This document shows, one piece after another, positions 41,033 through 50,357 of a stretch of 64,000 nt of DNA; position 1 is the first letter of the stretch, and each line of letters starts with the position of its first letter. The stretch lies in assembly GCF_008000995.1 (NCBI RefSeq), contig NZ_CP042828.1, forward strand, positions 3,772,882 through 3,836,881. The letters are read 5' to 3'. The notes under the pieces are model-generated. The model had not been told where the DNA came from and ran no database searches. It was given only the letters and a program-made list of their open reading frames with translations. Position numbers and translations under genes: made by a program. Source of the DNA: Ruania zhangjianzhongii. Lineage in GTDB: Bacteria; Actinomycetota; Actinomycetes; Actinomycetales; Beutenbergiaceae.

Positions 41033-41733
41033 CCATCGACCCACCGGCCACCGGTGCCCCGATCCGAGTCGCCCTGGTGGACGACCAACAGCTGGTGCGG
41101 GCCGGGTTCGCCCTGGTGATCAACTCCCAGCCGGACATGGAGGTGGTGCTCGAGGCCGGTGACGGCGCCCAGGCGCTGCGGTTGCTCACCTCACACCAGG
41201 TGGACGTGGTGCTGATGGACATCCGGATGCCGATGATGGATGGGCTTGCCGCCACCGCGCAGCTCACCGACGCGGACACCAGCCGCGTGGGTGAGTCCCC
41301 GCGCGTGGTCATCCTCACCACGTTCGACCTGGACGAGTACGTGCTCCAGGCGATCAAGGCCGGTGCCAGCGGCTTCCTGCTCAAGGATGCCCCGCCGGAG
41401 GAGATGCTCACTGCGATTCGGACTGTGCACAGCGGGGACGCGGTGATCGCACCGTCCAGCACGCGCCGGCTGATCGCCCACCTCGCGACGGTGCTCCCGG
41501 ACGAGCAGAAGGCACCGGCGACGATCCTGGACTCGCTCACCGAACGCGAACGCGAGGTGCTGGTGCTGATGGCCCGCGGCCGCACCAACTCCGAGATCGC
41601 TACCGACCTGTTCGTGGCCGAGGCGACGGTGAAGACGCACGTCGGCCGGGTGCTGGCCAAGCTCGGCGCCCGGGACCGGGTGCAAGCGGTGGTCACCGCC
41701 TATGAGACCGGGCTGGTCAATCCCGGCTCGTAG
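41029..41733 (+). CDS. LuxR/NarL-family response regulator
   Basis: A 234-residue two-component regulator. Receiver domain with acidic pocket Asp18-Asp19 and phospho-acceptor Asp64 (VVLMDIRMP), conserved LTTFDLDEYV and KAGASGFLLKD; C-terminal GerE helix-turn-helix (LTEREREVLVLMARG, TNSEIATDLFVAEATVKTHV). The likely target is the ABC transporter downstream, an arrangement common for FtsX-type exporters that answer cell-envelope stress (inference). Confidence 0.92.
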   Translation: MTIDPPATGAPIRVALVDDQQLVRAGFALVINSQPDMEVVLEAGDGAQALRLLTSHQVDVVLMDIRMPMMDGLAATAQLTDADTSRVGESPRVVILTTFDLDEYVLQAIKAGASGFLLKDAPPEEMLTAIRTVHSGDAVIAPSSTRRLIAHLATVLPDEQKAPATILDSLTEREREVLVLMARGRTNSEIATDLFVAEATVKTHVGRVLAKLGARDRVQAVVTAYETGLVNPGS

Positions 41734-41887
41734 CCGGTTGCGCGGACGCTCGTCGGCCGGATGCTGGTGTGCCGGTCGATAGCCGCTGGCGGCCGGTCGC
41801 CGGTCACCGGTAGACCAGCAGACCGGTTCGATACTTCCTGCGGCGAGGCGATACCCGGGAGCACTACTGCCCGGGCCAAGTAACGAA

Positions 41888-41899
41888 TGAATCGATTCA
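41888..41899. promoter_or_regulatory. Perfect 12-bp palindrome upstream of the ABC transporter
   Basis: TGAATCGATTCA, an AT-richer island just before the hexanucleotide repeat and 190 bp before the ABC transporter operon. It could be a binding site for the response regulator encoded just upstream; no second copy was found. Confidence 0.35.
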
Positions 41900-41900
41900 C

Positions 41901-41969
41901 GGGTGCGGGTGCGGGTGCGGGTGCGGGTGCGGGTGCGGGTGCGGGTGCGGGGGCGGGTGCGGCTGCGGG
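41901..41969. repeat. GGGTGC hexanucleotide repeat
   Basis: Eight perfect GGGTGC units (41901-41948) and three degenerate units. The run of regularly spaced GGG could fold into a G-quadruplex. It occupies much of the 368-bp spacer between the response regulator and ABC transporter genes; nothing else in this spacer suggests a gene. Confidence 0.85.
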
Positions 41970-42088
41970 ACGGGGGTGAGGCGGGCGCTGGCTGGCGGGG
42001 TGGGTGGAGCCGTGTCACCCCCGGGTCCACCTACGGGATGACAGCAGAACCAGCCCCTGGCGCGACGACGACCCCGGCCCGTGCTCCG

Positions 42089-42094
42089 TAGCGT
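42089..42094 (+). promoter_or_regulatory. -10 element of a leaderless promoter for the FtsX-type ABC operon
   Basis: TAGCGT, 7 nt before the ATG at 42102. Confidence 0.5.
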
Positions 42095-42101
42095 CAGCAG
42101 C

Positions 42102-42872
42102 ATGACGACAACAGCGCAGAACCCACCGGCCGCAGTCAGCGCCCGCGACCTCACCAAGGTCTACGGCAGCGGCGATGTGGCAGTGACCGCCCTCGACCAG
42201 GTGAGCGTGGACTTCGCCCGCGGTGCCTTCACCGCCATCATGGGCCCCAGCGGCTCCGGCAAGTCCACCCTGATGCACCTGCTCGCCGGGTTGGACTCGG
42301 CCACCTCCGGCCGAGTGGTGCTCGGCGGTACCGAGCTGACCAGCCTCACCGACTCCCAGCTCACCGTGCTGCGCCGGGAGCGGATCGGGTTCGTGTTCCA
42401 AGCGTTCAATCTGCTGCCGATGTTCACAGCGGAGCAGAACATCACCCTGCCGTCCGAGCTCGCCGGAAGCAAGATCGACCAAGAGTGGTTCGACCTGCTG
42501 GTGGGCACCTTCGGGCTGACCGACCGACTCTCGCACAAGCCGCACCAGCTCTCCGGTGGCCAGCAGCAGCGGGTGGCGATCGCCCGTGCGCTGAGCACCC
42601 GGCCGGATGTGATCTTCGCGGACGAGCCGACCGGCAACCTGGACTCCCGGTCCGGGGTGGAGGTGCTCTCGTTCCTGCGCCGCAGCGTGCGCGAGCTGGG
42701 TCAGACCATCGTGATGGTCACCCATGACCCCGCCGCTGCCTCCTACGCCGACCAGGTGGTACTGCTGGCCGACGGCCGGATCGCCGGCACCATCGCGGAC
42801 CCGACCCCGGACTCCGTGATGGCCGGACTGGATGCGCTGCGCGCTGCCGAGACCACCGCGACGGCCCGCTGA
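42102..42872 (+). CDS. ABC transporter ATPase, MacB/LolD type
   Basis: A 256-residue ATPase: Walker [11 protein letters not shown]-loop [18 protein letters not shown], signature [15 protein letters not shown], Walker [14 protein letters not shown] and switch His in MVTHDP. This subgroup works with FtsX-like permeases in resistance or envelope functions rather than import. ATG at 42102 is leaderless; its stop shares a base with the permease start (TGATG). Confidence 0.93.
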   Translation: MTTTAQNPPAAVSARDLTKVYGSGDVAVTALDQVSVDFARGAFTAIMGPSGSGKSTLMHLLAGLDSATSGRVVLGGTELTSLTDSQLTVLRRERIGFVFQAFNLLPMFTAEQNITLPSELAGSKIDQEWFDLLVGTFGLTDRLSHKPHQLSGGQQQRVAIARALSTRPDVIFADEPTGNLDSRSGVEVLSFLRRSVRELGQTIVMVTHDPAAASYADQVVLLADGRIAGTIADPTPDSVMAGLDALRAAETTATAR

Positions 42873-45433
42873 TGCTTCGCCTCACCCTCACCCAGATGCG
42901 CGCGTCCGCGGGCCGGCTGGTGGCCGCGGGGATCGCGATCCTGCTCGGCACCGCGTTCGTCGCGGCCAGCCTGATGGCGGGCGCGGTGATGGAACGCACC
43001 ACCTATGACGCCGTCACCAGCCAATACGCCGACGCCGACCTGGTCCTGTCCGGGGACGCGATCACTCCCGAGCAGGTGGACCAGGTTCGCCACACCGACC
43101 AGGTCGCCGCCGCGGACCCGATGACCAGGGTGGGCGGACAGCTCGAAGCCGGGGCGCGCACCGAGTACGCCTCCCTCGGCGCCACCGCGAGCGACGAACG
43201 GCTGAACAGCGCGACCCTCACCGATGGTGAGCTGCCTACCCAGACTGGACAGATCGCCGTCGCCGAAGGGGCAGCCCAGCGCCTCGGCCTGAGCATCGGC
43301 GACGAGTTCACTCTGGTCCAGGAACAGTGGCAGTCCACTGACGACGGCGGCACGGTGACCAGTGAGGACCGCCCGGTCACCGTGGTCGGGCTGATCGCCT
43401 CCCCGGACACCTATCTGTTCGCTCCCATCGGTGCGCTGGTCACCGCCGACGATCTGGCCGAGATCCTCGCGTACTCCGCACCGGAACAGGAGGGCGCAAG
43501 CAGCGAAGTGCTGGTCGCCCTGGAGCCCGGCGCGGACGTCCACGCGGCCGCCGCCGAGCTCTCCGACCTCGCCGGCAGTGGCGCGCGGGTGGAGACGGTG
43601 GAGGAGATCGCCGAGCACCAGACCGCCGATCTGACCGGATCGGACCGCACCATGCTCGCCCTGCTGCTGGCGTTTGCCGCGGTGGCTCTGATCGTGGCCG
43701 CGCTGGTGATCGCCAATACCTTCCAGGTGCTGGTCGCGCAACGCACCCGCACGCTGGCGTTGCTGCGCTGTGTCGGCGCCGACCGCCGCCAGATCCACAC
43801 CTCGGTCCTGGCCGAAGCAGCGATTCTGGGCGCGGTCAGCTCACTCGCTGGTGTCGGCGTCGGAGTGGGCCTGATGGCTGTCGGGCTCCGGGTGCTGGCC
43901 GGCTCTGACGCGCAGATCCCGCTGTCCACCGATCTGGTGATCACCCCGGCTGCGGTGATCGTCCCGGTGCTGACCGGCCTGGTGGTGACGATCGCGGCGG
44001 CGTTGCTTCCGGCCCGGCTTGCCACCCGGGTGGCGCCGCTGGCCGCGCTCCGGCCCGCGGATGCACCCCCTACCTCCCGCGCCTCCAAGGTGCGGGTCGT
44101 GATCGCGGCAGTGGCCGTGGTCGGTGGCGGCGCGCTGCTCGCCCTCGGTCTGTCTCTGGCCGGCTCCGGTGGCGACTCGGACCTGCTGATCGTCGCCCTG
44201 GGGGTGGGCATGCTCGGCGGATTGCTCTCCCTGTTCGGGCTGCTGCTCGGCTGTGTGCTGATCGTGCCGGCACTGATCCGGCTGGTCGGGCGCCTGCTGC
44301 AGCGCAACGTCCCGGCCCGGGTGGCGGTGGCGAACGCGGTACGCAACCCCCGCCGCAGTGCGGCCACCGCCAGCGCCTTGGTGATCGGGGTGACCTTGGT
44401 GACGATGATGAGCACCGGTGCGCTCGCCGCCGGCAACGCACTCAGCTCAGAGCTGGACTCACGCTTCCCGGTGGACCTGGAAGTCAGCACGGCGACCACC
44501 CTCGGCGACGAACAGGTCCAGGCGGTGACCACCACCGACGGCGTCCAGGACACCGCCCTGCTCGCGAGCACGGCGACCACCGGGGACCTGCCGGACCTCG
44601 GTGAGGTGAGCCAGGACGTGGCCGCGGTGGCGACCGGCGACCTGAACCAGGTGGTCCGCAGCAGCGACGCGACCGCCGGGCTGGCCGAGGACACCATCGT
44701 GGTCGGCCACCAGCTCGCCGAGGGCTATCAGCTCGATACCGGCGACGAGATCGCGCTGACCGGCAGGAGCGAGGAGGAGGTGACGTTGACCGTCGCGGTG
44801 ACCAGCCTAGACGGCACCACCTCGCTCGTCACTCCCGACGTTCTCACCCGCCTCGACCCGGAGGCCCAGACCACGATCCTCTGGGCCCGGGTGGCCGAGG
44901 AGGGCGAGTACGACACGGTGACGGCGGTCCAGTCCAGTCTCACCGACGCCTCGCAGACGCTCGACGGTGCCGACACCCCGATGGTCAGCGGCGCCGCCGT
45001 GGAGCGGGCCGGATACCAGCAGGTGGTGAACACCATTCTCGCCGTGGTGATCGGTCTGCTCGCCGTCTCCGTGGTGATCGCGCTGATCGGGGTGGCGAAC
45101 ACGCTGTCCCTCTCGGTCCTCGAACGACGGCGGGAGTCGGCCATGCTCCGCGCGCTCGGCCTCACCCGTGGTCAGCTTCGCGGGATGCTCGCGATCGAGG
45201 GTCTGATGATCGCCGGCGCCGGGGCGCTGATCGGGATCGTCGCCGGTCTCGTCTTCGGCTGGGCCGGATCGGCCATCGTGCTGACCCAGATGGCCGAGGT
45301 GCCGATGGTGGTGCCGTGGCGGGACCTGGCGCTGGTCGCCGGCGTCTCGCTCGCGGCGGGGCTGCTCGCTTCTGCGCTGCCGGCCCGCTCGGCGGCACGC
45401 ACGCCCCCGGCCGCGGCGCTCGCCGTGGACTGA
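42872..45433 (+). CDS. FtsX-like ABC permease with duplicated core
   Basis: An 853-residue permease with two FtsX domains. The layout is helix (20-42), extracytoplasmic domain (about 45-250), three helices, a linker, two further helices, a second extracytoplasmic domain (about 520-720) and three final helices ending with the RSAARTPPAAALAVD motif typical of MacB-type permeases. It works with the ATPase encoded just upstream, probably in export or extraction of an envelope-active compound. Follows a two-component system. Confidence 0.92.
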   Translation: MLRLTLTQMRASAGRLVAAGIAILLGTAFVAASLMAGAVMERTTYDAVTSQYADADLVLSGDAITPEQVDQVRHTDQVAAADPMTRVGGQLEAGARTEYASLGATASDERLNSATLTDGELPTQTGQIAVAEGAAQRLGLSIGDEFTLVQEQWQSTDDGGTVTSEDRPVTVVGLIASPDTYLFAPIGALVTADDLAEILAYSAPEQEGASSEVLVALEPGADVHAAAAELSDLAGSGARVETVEEIAEHQTADLTGSDRTMLALLLAFAAVALIVAALVIANTFQVLVAQRTRTLALLRCVGADRRQIHTSVLAEAAILGAVSSLAGVGVGVGLMAVGLRVLAGSDAQIPLSTDLVITPAAVIVPVLTGLVVTIAAALLPARLATRVAPLAALRPADAPPTSRASKVRVVIAAVAVVGGGALLALGLSLAGSGGDSDLLIVALGVGMLGGLLSLFGLLLGCVLIVPALIRLVGRLLQRNVPARVAVANAVRNPRRSAATASALVIGVTLVTMMSTGALAAGNALSSELDSRFPVDLEVSTATTLGDEQVQAVTTTDGVQDTALLASTATTGDLPDLGEVSQDVAAVATGDLNQVVRSSDATAGLAEDTIVVGHQLAEGYQLDTGDEIALTGRSEEEVTLTVAVTSLDGTTSLVTPDVLTRLDPEAQTTILWARVAEEGEYDTVTAVQSSLTDASQTLDGADTPMVSGAAVERAGYQQVVNTILAVVIGLLAVSVVIALIGVANTLSLSVLERRRESAMLRALGLTRGQLRGMLAIEGLMIAGAGALIGIVAGLVFGWAGSAIVLTQMAEVPMVVPWRDLALVAGVSLAAGLLASALPARSAARTPPAAALAVD

Positions 45434-45470
45434 GCGCGACCGCCTGGCGCCCGGCGGATCGGAGGCAGCC

Positions 45471-45512
45471 TCCGGGATCCGAGGCAACCTCTACGTTGGC
45501 TCCGATCCCGGA
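45471..45512. terminator. Strong hairpin after the FtsX-type permease gene
   Basis: Arms 45471-45488 and 45495-45512 pair at 16 of 18 positions around a 6-nt loop; the outer 9 bp (TCCGGGATC with GATCCCGGA) pair perfectly. No T-run follows. It lies 38 bp after the stop codon and separates this operon from the FtsK-like gene. Confidence 0.6.
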
Positions 45513-45602
45513 AGCTACCTCCGACGCCGGGTGGCCCCGACAGCAGCCGCCGTTGTCCACAGGGCTCCGGCGGCTTCTGCGCACGCCGGGCACGATCGAG
45601 GG

Positions 45603-48600
45603 ATGGACATTGCTGCACGACACCACCTCGCGGTGACCGCCGGGCCCGGGGTGGGCTGGGTGGTCCCGCTGTGCGCGGGCGCAGTGGTGGTGGGCCGCGG
45701 TGAGGACGCCGACCTTCCGCTCCCCGATCCGGCTCTCTCCCGCCGGCACCTGCGGGTCCGGGACCGCGGCGGGCGGGTCCGGATCCAGGATCTGCGCTCG
45801 GTCAACGGCACCCGGCTGCGGCTGGCTCGAGGTCAGCCGGCGGCCGGTGCACCGCCCCGGCCGGCCCGGTGGACCACCCGGGCGGGACGCCGCTGGCGAC
45901 CGCTGCCGGTGGGCAGCCGCATCCTCGCCGGGTCGTCGGTGCTGGAACTACGGGCGCACCCCGGGATGGTGCTGCCGGCCGACCCGGAGCACGCAGCCGA
46001 CCTCGGTGGTGGTCTCCTCGGCCGGCTGATGCTGCCGCTGCTGATGTCGGTGTCCACGCTGCCGCTGCTGCTCGGTGGCGGGGGCGGCCGGTGGCGGGTG
46101 GTGCTGCTGATCGCGCTGCCGGTGGTGCTGATCGCGGCGATCCTGTGGCCGGCGTTGCGGGAGCGTGCCCGGCGGCTGCGCCGGGCCGTGGGTGGCCAGG
46201 AGCCTGAGCCACCCGTTCCCCAGCCGATCGCGGATCCGGCTGCGCTGCTCGCCGCGGCCGGCGCCCCGGTAGTGCTTCCGGAGGAGGGTCCGCGCTGGGA
46301 GATCGGCCGTGCGAACGTGCGCGCACCGGTGCCGCGCCGACCGGATGGCCTGCTCCGCGGGCGGGTGGGCCGCCGCGCGGAGCGGATGCGGTTCGTGCCG
46401 ATGCCCGCACCCGGGTCCGGACTGGCCCTGGTGGGTGCGGCGGAATCGGTGACGGCGTTGGGCCGGTGGATCGCGTTGCGGCACGCGGCGATGACCGCGG
46501 AACGGGTGCAGGCTCCCTGGCCGGAACTTGCCGGTCTGGCCAAGCAGCGTGGAGCCGTCGACGGCGTGCCGCTGCTTCGGGTGGTCGAGGCTCACTCTGG
46601 TCTGGACTTCCCTACCGCCGAGGAGGGTGCCCGGTACCTCGTGCTGGCAGCCGGGATGGCACAGGTGCCCCGGTGGTGCTCAACCGTGGTGGAGGTGCGC
46701 ACGGGGCACGATCGTCAGGTAGGTGCGGACTGGGCCCGGGCCGTGGTGGCCGAGCTGAACCACTCCCCCGACGGCGCAGCCACCGTGCCCAGTGCGGTGC
46801 ACCTGGCCGAGCTCCTTCCCGAGTCGGAGGAGGCGCTGCTGACCGGGTGGGCAGAGCCGGCGGTGCGGGCGCCGCTCGGCATGAACGACCAGGGTCCGGT
46901 CTGGCTCGATCTTGCCGAGCATGGTCCGCATGCGCTGGTGGCCGGCACCACCGGATCGGGGAAGTCGGAGCTGTTGCTCGCCTGGATCCTCGCCCTGGCA
47001 CACCAGGGCTCGCCAGCGGACACCAGCTTCGTGCTGTTCGACTATAAGGGCGGGGCGACGTTCACCCCGCTGCGCGAGCTCGCCCACGTCGCCGGGGTGC
47101 TCACCGACCTGGAGGAGTCCGCGACGGCACGGGCCCTGACGAGCCTGCAGGCGGAGCTGCGGGCCCGAGAGCGCGCGCTGGCCGCGGTCGGCGCGCACGA
47201 CCTGGCCGAGCAGCGCCGCCGGACCGAGGGAGCCAACCGGCTCGGCCGGCTCCTGGTGGTGGTGGACGAGTTTCGGGTGATGGCCGATACCCACCCGGAG
47301 CAGCTGGAGGCTCTGGTCCGGTTGGCTGCCCAGGGCCGGTCGCTGGGCATCCATCTGGTGCTCGCCACCCAACGCCCGGGTGGGGCGATCACGCCGGACA
47401 TGCGCGCGAACCTGACGGTGCGGCTGTGCCTCCGAGTGCTGGAGGAGACCGACTCCCTCGACATGCTCGGCGACTCCACCGCCGCGCGTCTGCCGCGGAT
47501 CCCCGGGCGAGCGGTGCTGCGCACCGAGATCGCGCAAGAGGTGCAGGCGGCGTGGTGCGGAACCGCGGCCGAGGGGTGGGTGACCAGACGGGTCACGGCG
47601 CTGAACCGGGCGGCCCTGCTGCTGGTCGACCAGGAGCCCTGGCGCCGCGCGCTGCGACGGCCGTGGGCGCCGCCGCTCCCGGAGTCCTGGTGGGCGGAGC
47701 AGCCGGCCGCCGGCAGTGCAGCGGCCCCCGACCACGCGCTCGCCTCGGCCGACGCCGGTGCAGCGGCGCCCGACCACGGGGTCGCCTCGGCCGACGCACC
47801 CACAGTCCACCGACCGCTCGCCCCGGCCGATGACGAGTCATCGTCGCGCTACCGCCTGCCCTGGGCGCTGCTGGACCTCCCCGACGAGCAGCGCCTGGGC
47901 ACGCGGTGCTTCACCGGTGGGACCCTGCTGGTCAGTGGCCCACCAGGCAGTGGACGCAGCACGGTTCTGCGCGCGCTGATCGAGGCGGCGTTGCGCAGCG
48001 GGACGTGTGTGCATGTGCTCGCTGAGGACGCCGAGGCGTGGCCCGGCCACGACGCGCCGGCCGCCGGCACCTGGTGCCCCACCGACGATCCGCGACGCTG
48101 CCGTCGGCTGCTGGAGCGCCTGCTCGCCGGATCGACTCCCGGGCTGCTCGTGATCGACGATGTGGAAGCGGTGGCGACGTGCCTGGACGAGGTGGGCAGC
48201 CTCGGCGATGGCACCGAGCTGCTGCAGAGCGTGCTCCGCCGGTCCCGGCGGCTCGGGCTGGACGTGGTGCTGACCGCGGCAGAGAGCTCCCGGCGGTGGG
48301 CAGCCTCGGCGGATCAGCAACTTCTGCTCTGCCCCCGGGATCCTGCCGACGCGGTACTCGCCGGGGCTCCCCGTGGGTTGGTCGCCTCGGGCTGGCCGCC
48401 GGGGCGTGGGGTACTGCTCGGGCGCGGTGACGCCTGGGTGGCTCAGGTCGCGCTCGCCGCACCGGACCCGCAGGAATGGCAGCCGGCCGGTGCGGACCCG
48501 CTGCGGTTGGCGCCCTTGCCGGTCACTGTCCGGCTTGCCGAGGCGCCACCGGGCGATCAGCCCTCGGACTCTTCTGCGCCGCCGGACTGCGGTGCGATCC

Positions 48601-49259
48601 CTGGCACTCCTGCACCACCGGGCAGCGGCGCGATCCCCGGCACTTCTGCGCCACCAGGCAGCGGCGCGATCCCCGGCACTCCTGCACCACCGGGCCGCGC
48701 AGCACTGGCTCTTGGCCGGGGCGGGGACGATGCCTCATGGCTGCATCGCACGATGGACCGCGGCGACACCTGGCTGGTCTGCGGACCACCGGGTTCGGGG
48801 CGGTCGAGCGCGCTGGCGGCGATCACCGCCCAGCTCACCGGGCACGGTTGGCAGGTGTTTCAGGGAGGCGAGCCGCTCTCCAGCCAGAGCGCGGACGCGC
48901 TAGCGCCGTCGGGCAGGGAAACCGGAGCCCCGCAGGTACTGGTGATCGACGACGCTGACCGGCTCCCTGGCGCCGCTGCCGAGCACTGGGCAGCGTTCCT
49001 GGACGAACGACCAGGTGTCTGCGTGCTCGGCAGCGCTCGAGCCGAGTCACTGGCCAGCTCGTTCCACCCGCTCGCGATGCGGCTGCGCGAACCCGACCTG
49101 AGCCTGGTGCTCGCCGACCCCCGGCCGGCGCACGCGTCACTGGACCTCCGGAGCGTCCAAGACCCGGTCACCCGGCCCGGCCGCGGTGTGCTGGTCGACT
49201 CCACGGGCGCCGTACCGCTCCAAGTGACCACAGTGGACGGCGACTCCCGCGCGGACTAG
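45603..49259 (+). CDS. FHA-FtsK ATPase, EssC/EccC-like
   Basis: A 1218-residue membrane ATPase. FHA domain at about 20-120 (VVVGRGEDADLPLPDPALSRRHL, SVNGT), two helices at 143-159 and 164-184, then three FtsK/SpoIIIE-type ATPase modules with P-loops GTTGSGKSE (about 447), GPPGSGRST (about 779) and GPPGSGRSS (about 1061). FDYKGGATF and ATQRPGG in module 1 are the marks of type VII secretion ATPases. No WXG100, EccB/D/E or mycosin gene is nearby. Two in-frame repeats lie in linkers. ATG at 45603 starts the FHA strand; CACGAT lies 6 nt upstream. Confidence 0.88.
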   Translation: MDIAARHHLAVTAGPGVGWVVPLCAGAVVVGRGEDADLPLPDPALSRRHLRVRDRGGRVRIQDLRSVNGTRLRLARGQPAAGAPPRPARWTTRAGRRWRPLPVGSRILAGSSVLELRAHPGMVLPADPEHAADLGGGLLGRLMLPLLMSVSTLPLLLGGGGGRWRVVLLIALPVVLIAAILWPALRERARRLRRAVGGQEPEPPVPQPIADPAALLAAAGAPVVLPEEGPRWEIGRANVRAPVPRRPDGLLRGRVGRRAERMRFVPMPAPGSGLALVGAAESVTALGRWIALRHAAMTAERVQAPWPELAGLAKQRGAVDGVPLLRVVEAHSGLDFPTAEEGARYLVLAAGMAQVPRWCSTVVEVRTGHDRQVGADWARAVVAELNHSPDGAATVPSAVHLAELLPESEEALLTGWAEPAVRAPLGMNDQGPVWLDLAEHGPHALVAGTTGSGKSELLLAWILALAHQGSPADTSFVLFDYKGGATFTPLRELAHVAGVLTDLEESATARALTSLQAELRARERALAAVGAHDLAEQRRRTEGANRLGRLLVVVDEFRVMADTHPEQLEALVRLAAQGRSLGIHLVLATQRPGGAITPDMRANLTVRLCLRVLEETDSLDMLGDSTAARLPRIPGRAVLRTEIAQEVQAAWCGTAAEGWVTRRVTALNRAALLLVDQEPWRRALRRPWAPPLPESWWAEQPAAGSAAAPDHALASADAGAAAPDHGVASADAPTVHRPLAPADDESSSRYRLPWALLDLPDEQRLGTRCFTGGTLLVSGPPGSGRSTVLRALIEAALRSGTCVHVLAEDAEAWPGHDAPAAGTWCPTDDPRRCRRLLERLLAGSTPGLLVIDDVEAVATCLDEVGSLGDGTELLQSVLRRSRRLGLDVVLTAAESSRRWAASADQQLLLCPRDPADAVLAGAPRGLVASGWPPGRGVLLGRGDAWVAQVALAAPDPQEWQPAGADPLRLAPLPVTVRLAEAPPGDQPSDSSAPPDCGAIPGTPAPPGSGAIPGTSAPPGSGAIPGTPAPPGRAALALGRGGDDASWLHRTMDRGDTWLVCGPPGSGRSSALAAITAQLTGHGWQVFQGGEPLSSQSADALAPSGRETGAPQVLVIDDADRLPGAAAEHWAAFLDERPGVCVLGSARAESLASSFHPLAMRLREPDLSLVLADPRPAHASLDLRSVQDPVTRPGRGVLVDSTGAVPLQVTTVDGDSRAD
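47716..47799 (+). repeat. In-frame 42-bp repeat in an FtsK-like gene linker
   Basis: Two 42-nt copies starting at 47716 and 47758 encode the 14-residue unit A-A-APDH-x-x-ASADA. It lies in the Pro/Ala linker between ATPase modules 1 and 2. Confidence 0.75.
48591..48698 (+). repeat. In-frame 36-bp repeat in an FtsK-like gene linker
   Basis: Three 36-nt copies at 48591, 48627 and 48663 encode GAIPGT(P/S)APPG(S/R). They form a Pro/Gly linker before ATPase module 3. Confidence 0.82.
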
Positions 49260-49669
49260 AGAACGCCGTCGGGACGGCCGTGCTGAGCAGTGGCCGCCAA
49301 CGAAGCCGGCAGCAACAGGCACACCACCACGATCACGGGCAGGACCAGCGCGGGCACGAGTGCCCACCACTCCAGCGCGCCCCAGGAAGTGACCGCTACG
49401 AAGAACTGCAGCAGTTGCCACGTGATCACCGGACCTCGGCCCCACCGCTTTCCCTGCCACATCGCGCGCACAGCAAGAAGGAGGAATCCACCGATCAGGA
49501 TGAGGACGGCAAGCACGCCAGCATTGGTGCCGAGCATGTCCCCGTGGTCCAGCAGAGAAGCGACCACGACCCCGATACCGAGCACCACGAGAACGGCAGC
49601 TTCGAGCAGCACCACAGCCAGGCCGATCAGCAGCGGTGCCGAGCGGGAGGCAGGCTTCTCGTCAGTCAC
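49256..49669 (-). CDS. Small hypothetical membrane protein
   Basis: A 137-residue protein with four predicted helices (LLIGLAVVLLEAAVLVVLGIGV, AGVLAVLILIGGFLLLA, a WQLLQFFVAV segment, LVPALVLPVIVVVCLLLPA). No family named. GTG at 49669 fits a leaderless start, TAGGGT lying 6 nt upstream; GTG at 49675 directly abuts that hexamer. Its stop codon overlaps that of the convergent FtsK-like gene (shared CTAG). Confidence 0.75.
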   Translation of the reverse strand: MTDEKPASRSAPLLIGLAVVLLEAAVLVVLGIGVVVASLLDHGDMLGTNAGVLAVLILIGGFLLLAVRAMWQGKRWGRGPVITWQLLQFFVAVTSWGALEWWALVPALVLPVIVVVCLLLPASLAATAQHGRPDGVL

Positions 49670-49675
49670 CCTCAC

Positions 49676-49681
49676 ACCCTA
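49676..49681 (-). promoter_or_regulatory. -10 element of a leaderless promoter for the small membrane protein
   Basis: TAGGGT on the minus strand, 6 nt before the GTG at 49669. Confidence 0.42.
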
Positions 49682-49951
49682 GCCAGCACGAGCACGAGCC
49701 TTGGTGAGCAATACCACAGAGGTGGCGAACTAGTCTCCGGCGACATCGCAGAGTGGCGCGATTCGGCGGCTGATGTGACTCATCTCTCAGGCAACATTGA
49801 TTGAAAGTTCGCAAGAACCCCTTGTGTACGGCGAGTGAACCATGTGACAGTTGTTCTTAGAGAAATGACGCGAACGCGCGGTTCTCACCTCCTGCCTGAC
49901 GATCGAATCGGGCTCCCAGCGCGTTTGCATGCCCCTAGAAGGAGAGTACGC
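49682..49951 (+). promoter_or_regulatory. Upstream control region of whiB1
   Basis: A 270-bp region without a gene, relatively AT-rich at 49790-49870. It contains GTTC/GAAC arms at 49807-49818 and two TGTGAC half-sites (near 49774 and 49843) like those of CRP-type regulators, which control whiB1 in mycobacteria; this link is a guess. GGAGAG lies before the whiB1 ATG, so the gene has a leader. Confidence 0.35.
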
Positions 49952-50200
49952 ATGGATTGGCGTCACGACGCGGCCTGTCTCACTGAAGACCCCGAGCTGT
50001 TCTTCCCCATTGGGAACACCGGTCCGGCGCTGTCTCAGATCGAAGAGGCTAAGGCCGTCTGCCGCCGGTGCCCGGTGGTCGACACCTGCTTGAAGTGGGC
50101 GATCGAGACGGGGCAGGACGCCGGAGTCTGGGGCGGGATGTCCGAGGACGAGCGTCGCGCTCTCAAGCGCCGTACCGCCCGGGCGCGCCGCGCCGGCTAA
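49952..50200 (+). CDS. whiB1: WhiB-family iron-sulfur regulator, WhiB1/WblE type
   Basis: An 82-residue regulator with a 4Fe-4S cluster held by Cys9, Cys37, Cys40 and Cys46. MDWRHDAAC, DPELFFP(I/V)GN, the CxxC motif, TGQDAGVWGGMSEDERRALKRR and the basic tail match WhiB1 (WblE), an essential partner of the principal sigma factor in related actinobacteria. ATG at 49952 has GGAGAG 6 nt upstream. The pdtaS-type kinase gene faces it across a terminator, the same order as in Mycobacterium tuberculosis. Confidence 0.95.
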   Translation: MDWRHDAACLTEDPELFFPIGNTGPALSQIEEAKAVCRRCPVVDTCLKWAIETGQDAGVWGGMSEDERRALKRRTARARRAG

Positions 50201-50216
50201 CCGGACTGCACTTCTC

Positions 50217-50251
50217 GAACGGCCGATCCCCACTCCGGGGGTCGGCCGTTC
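50217..50251. terminator. Hairpin terminator between whiB1 and pdtaS
   Basis: GAACGGCCGA and CCCC pair with GGGG and TCGGCCGTTC around a 6-nt loop with a single bulged T, 16 bp after the whiB1 stop. It is placed to stop both convergent transcripts. Confidence 0.7.
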
Positions 50252-50357
50252 AGTATGTCCGGCCGGCTGAAGGCTGGGCTGGCTGAAGGCTGCCGCGGCC
50301 CGGGTGTGCCGGTCCCGAGCTGACTGGTTCTGGTGGGCTCGTCTGAAGTGGCGCGGC

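Noticed and set aside
41901-41969. CRISPR-like array
   Set aside because: The 6-bp units have no spacers and no cas genes are near; it is a simple hexanucleotide repeat. The 28- and 42-bp arrays also lack unique spacers.
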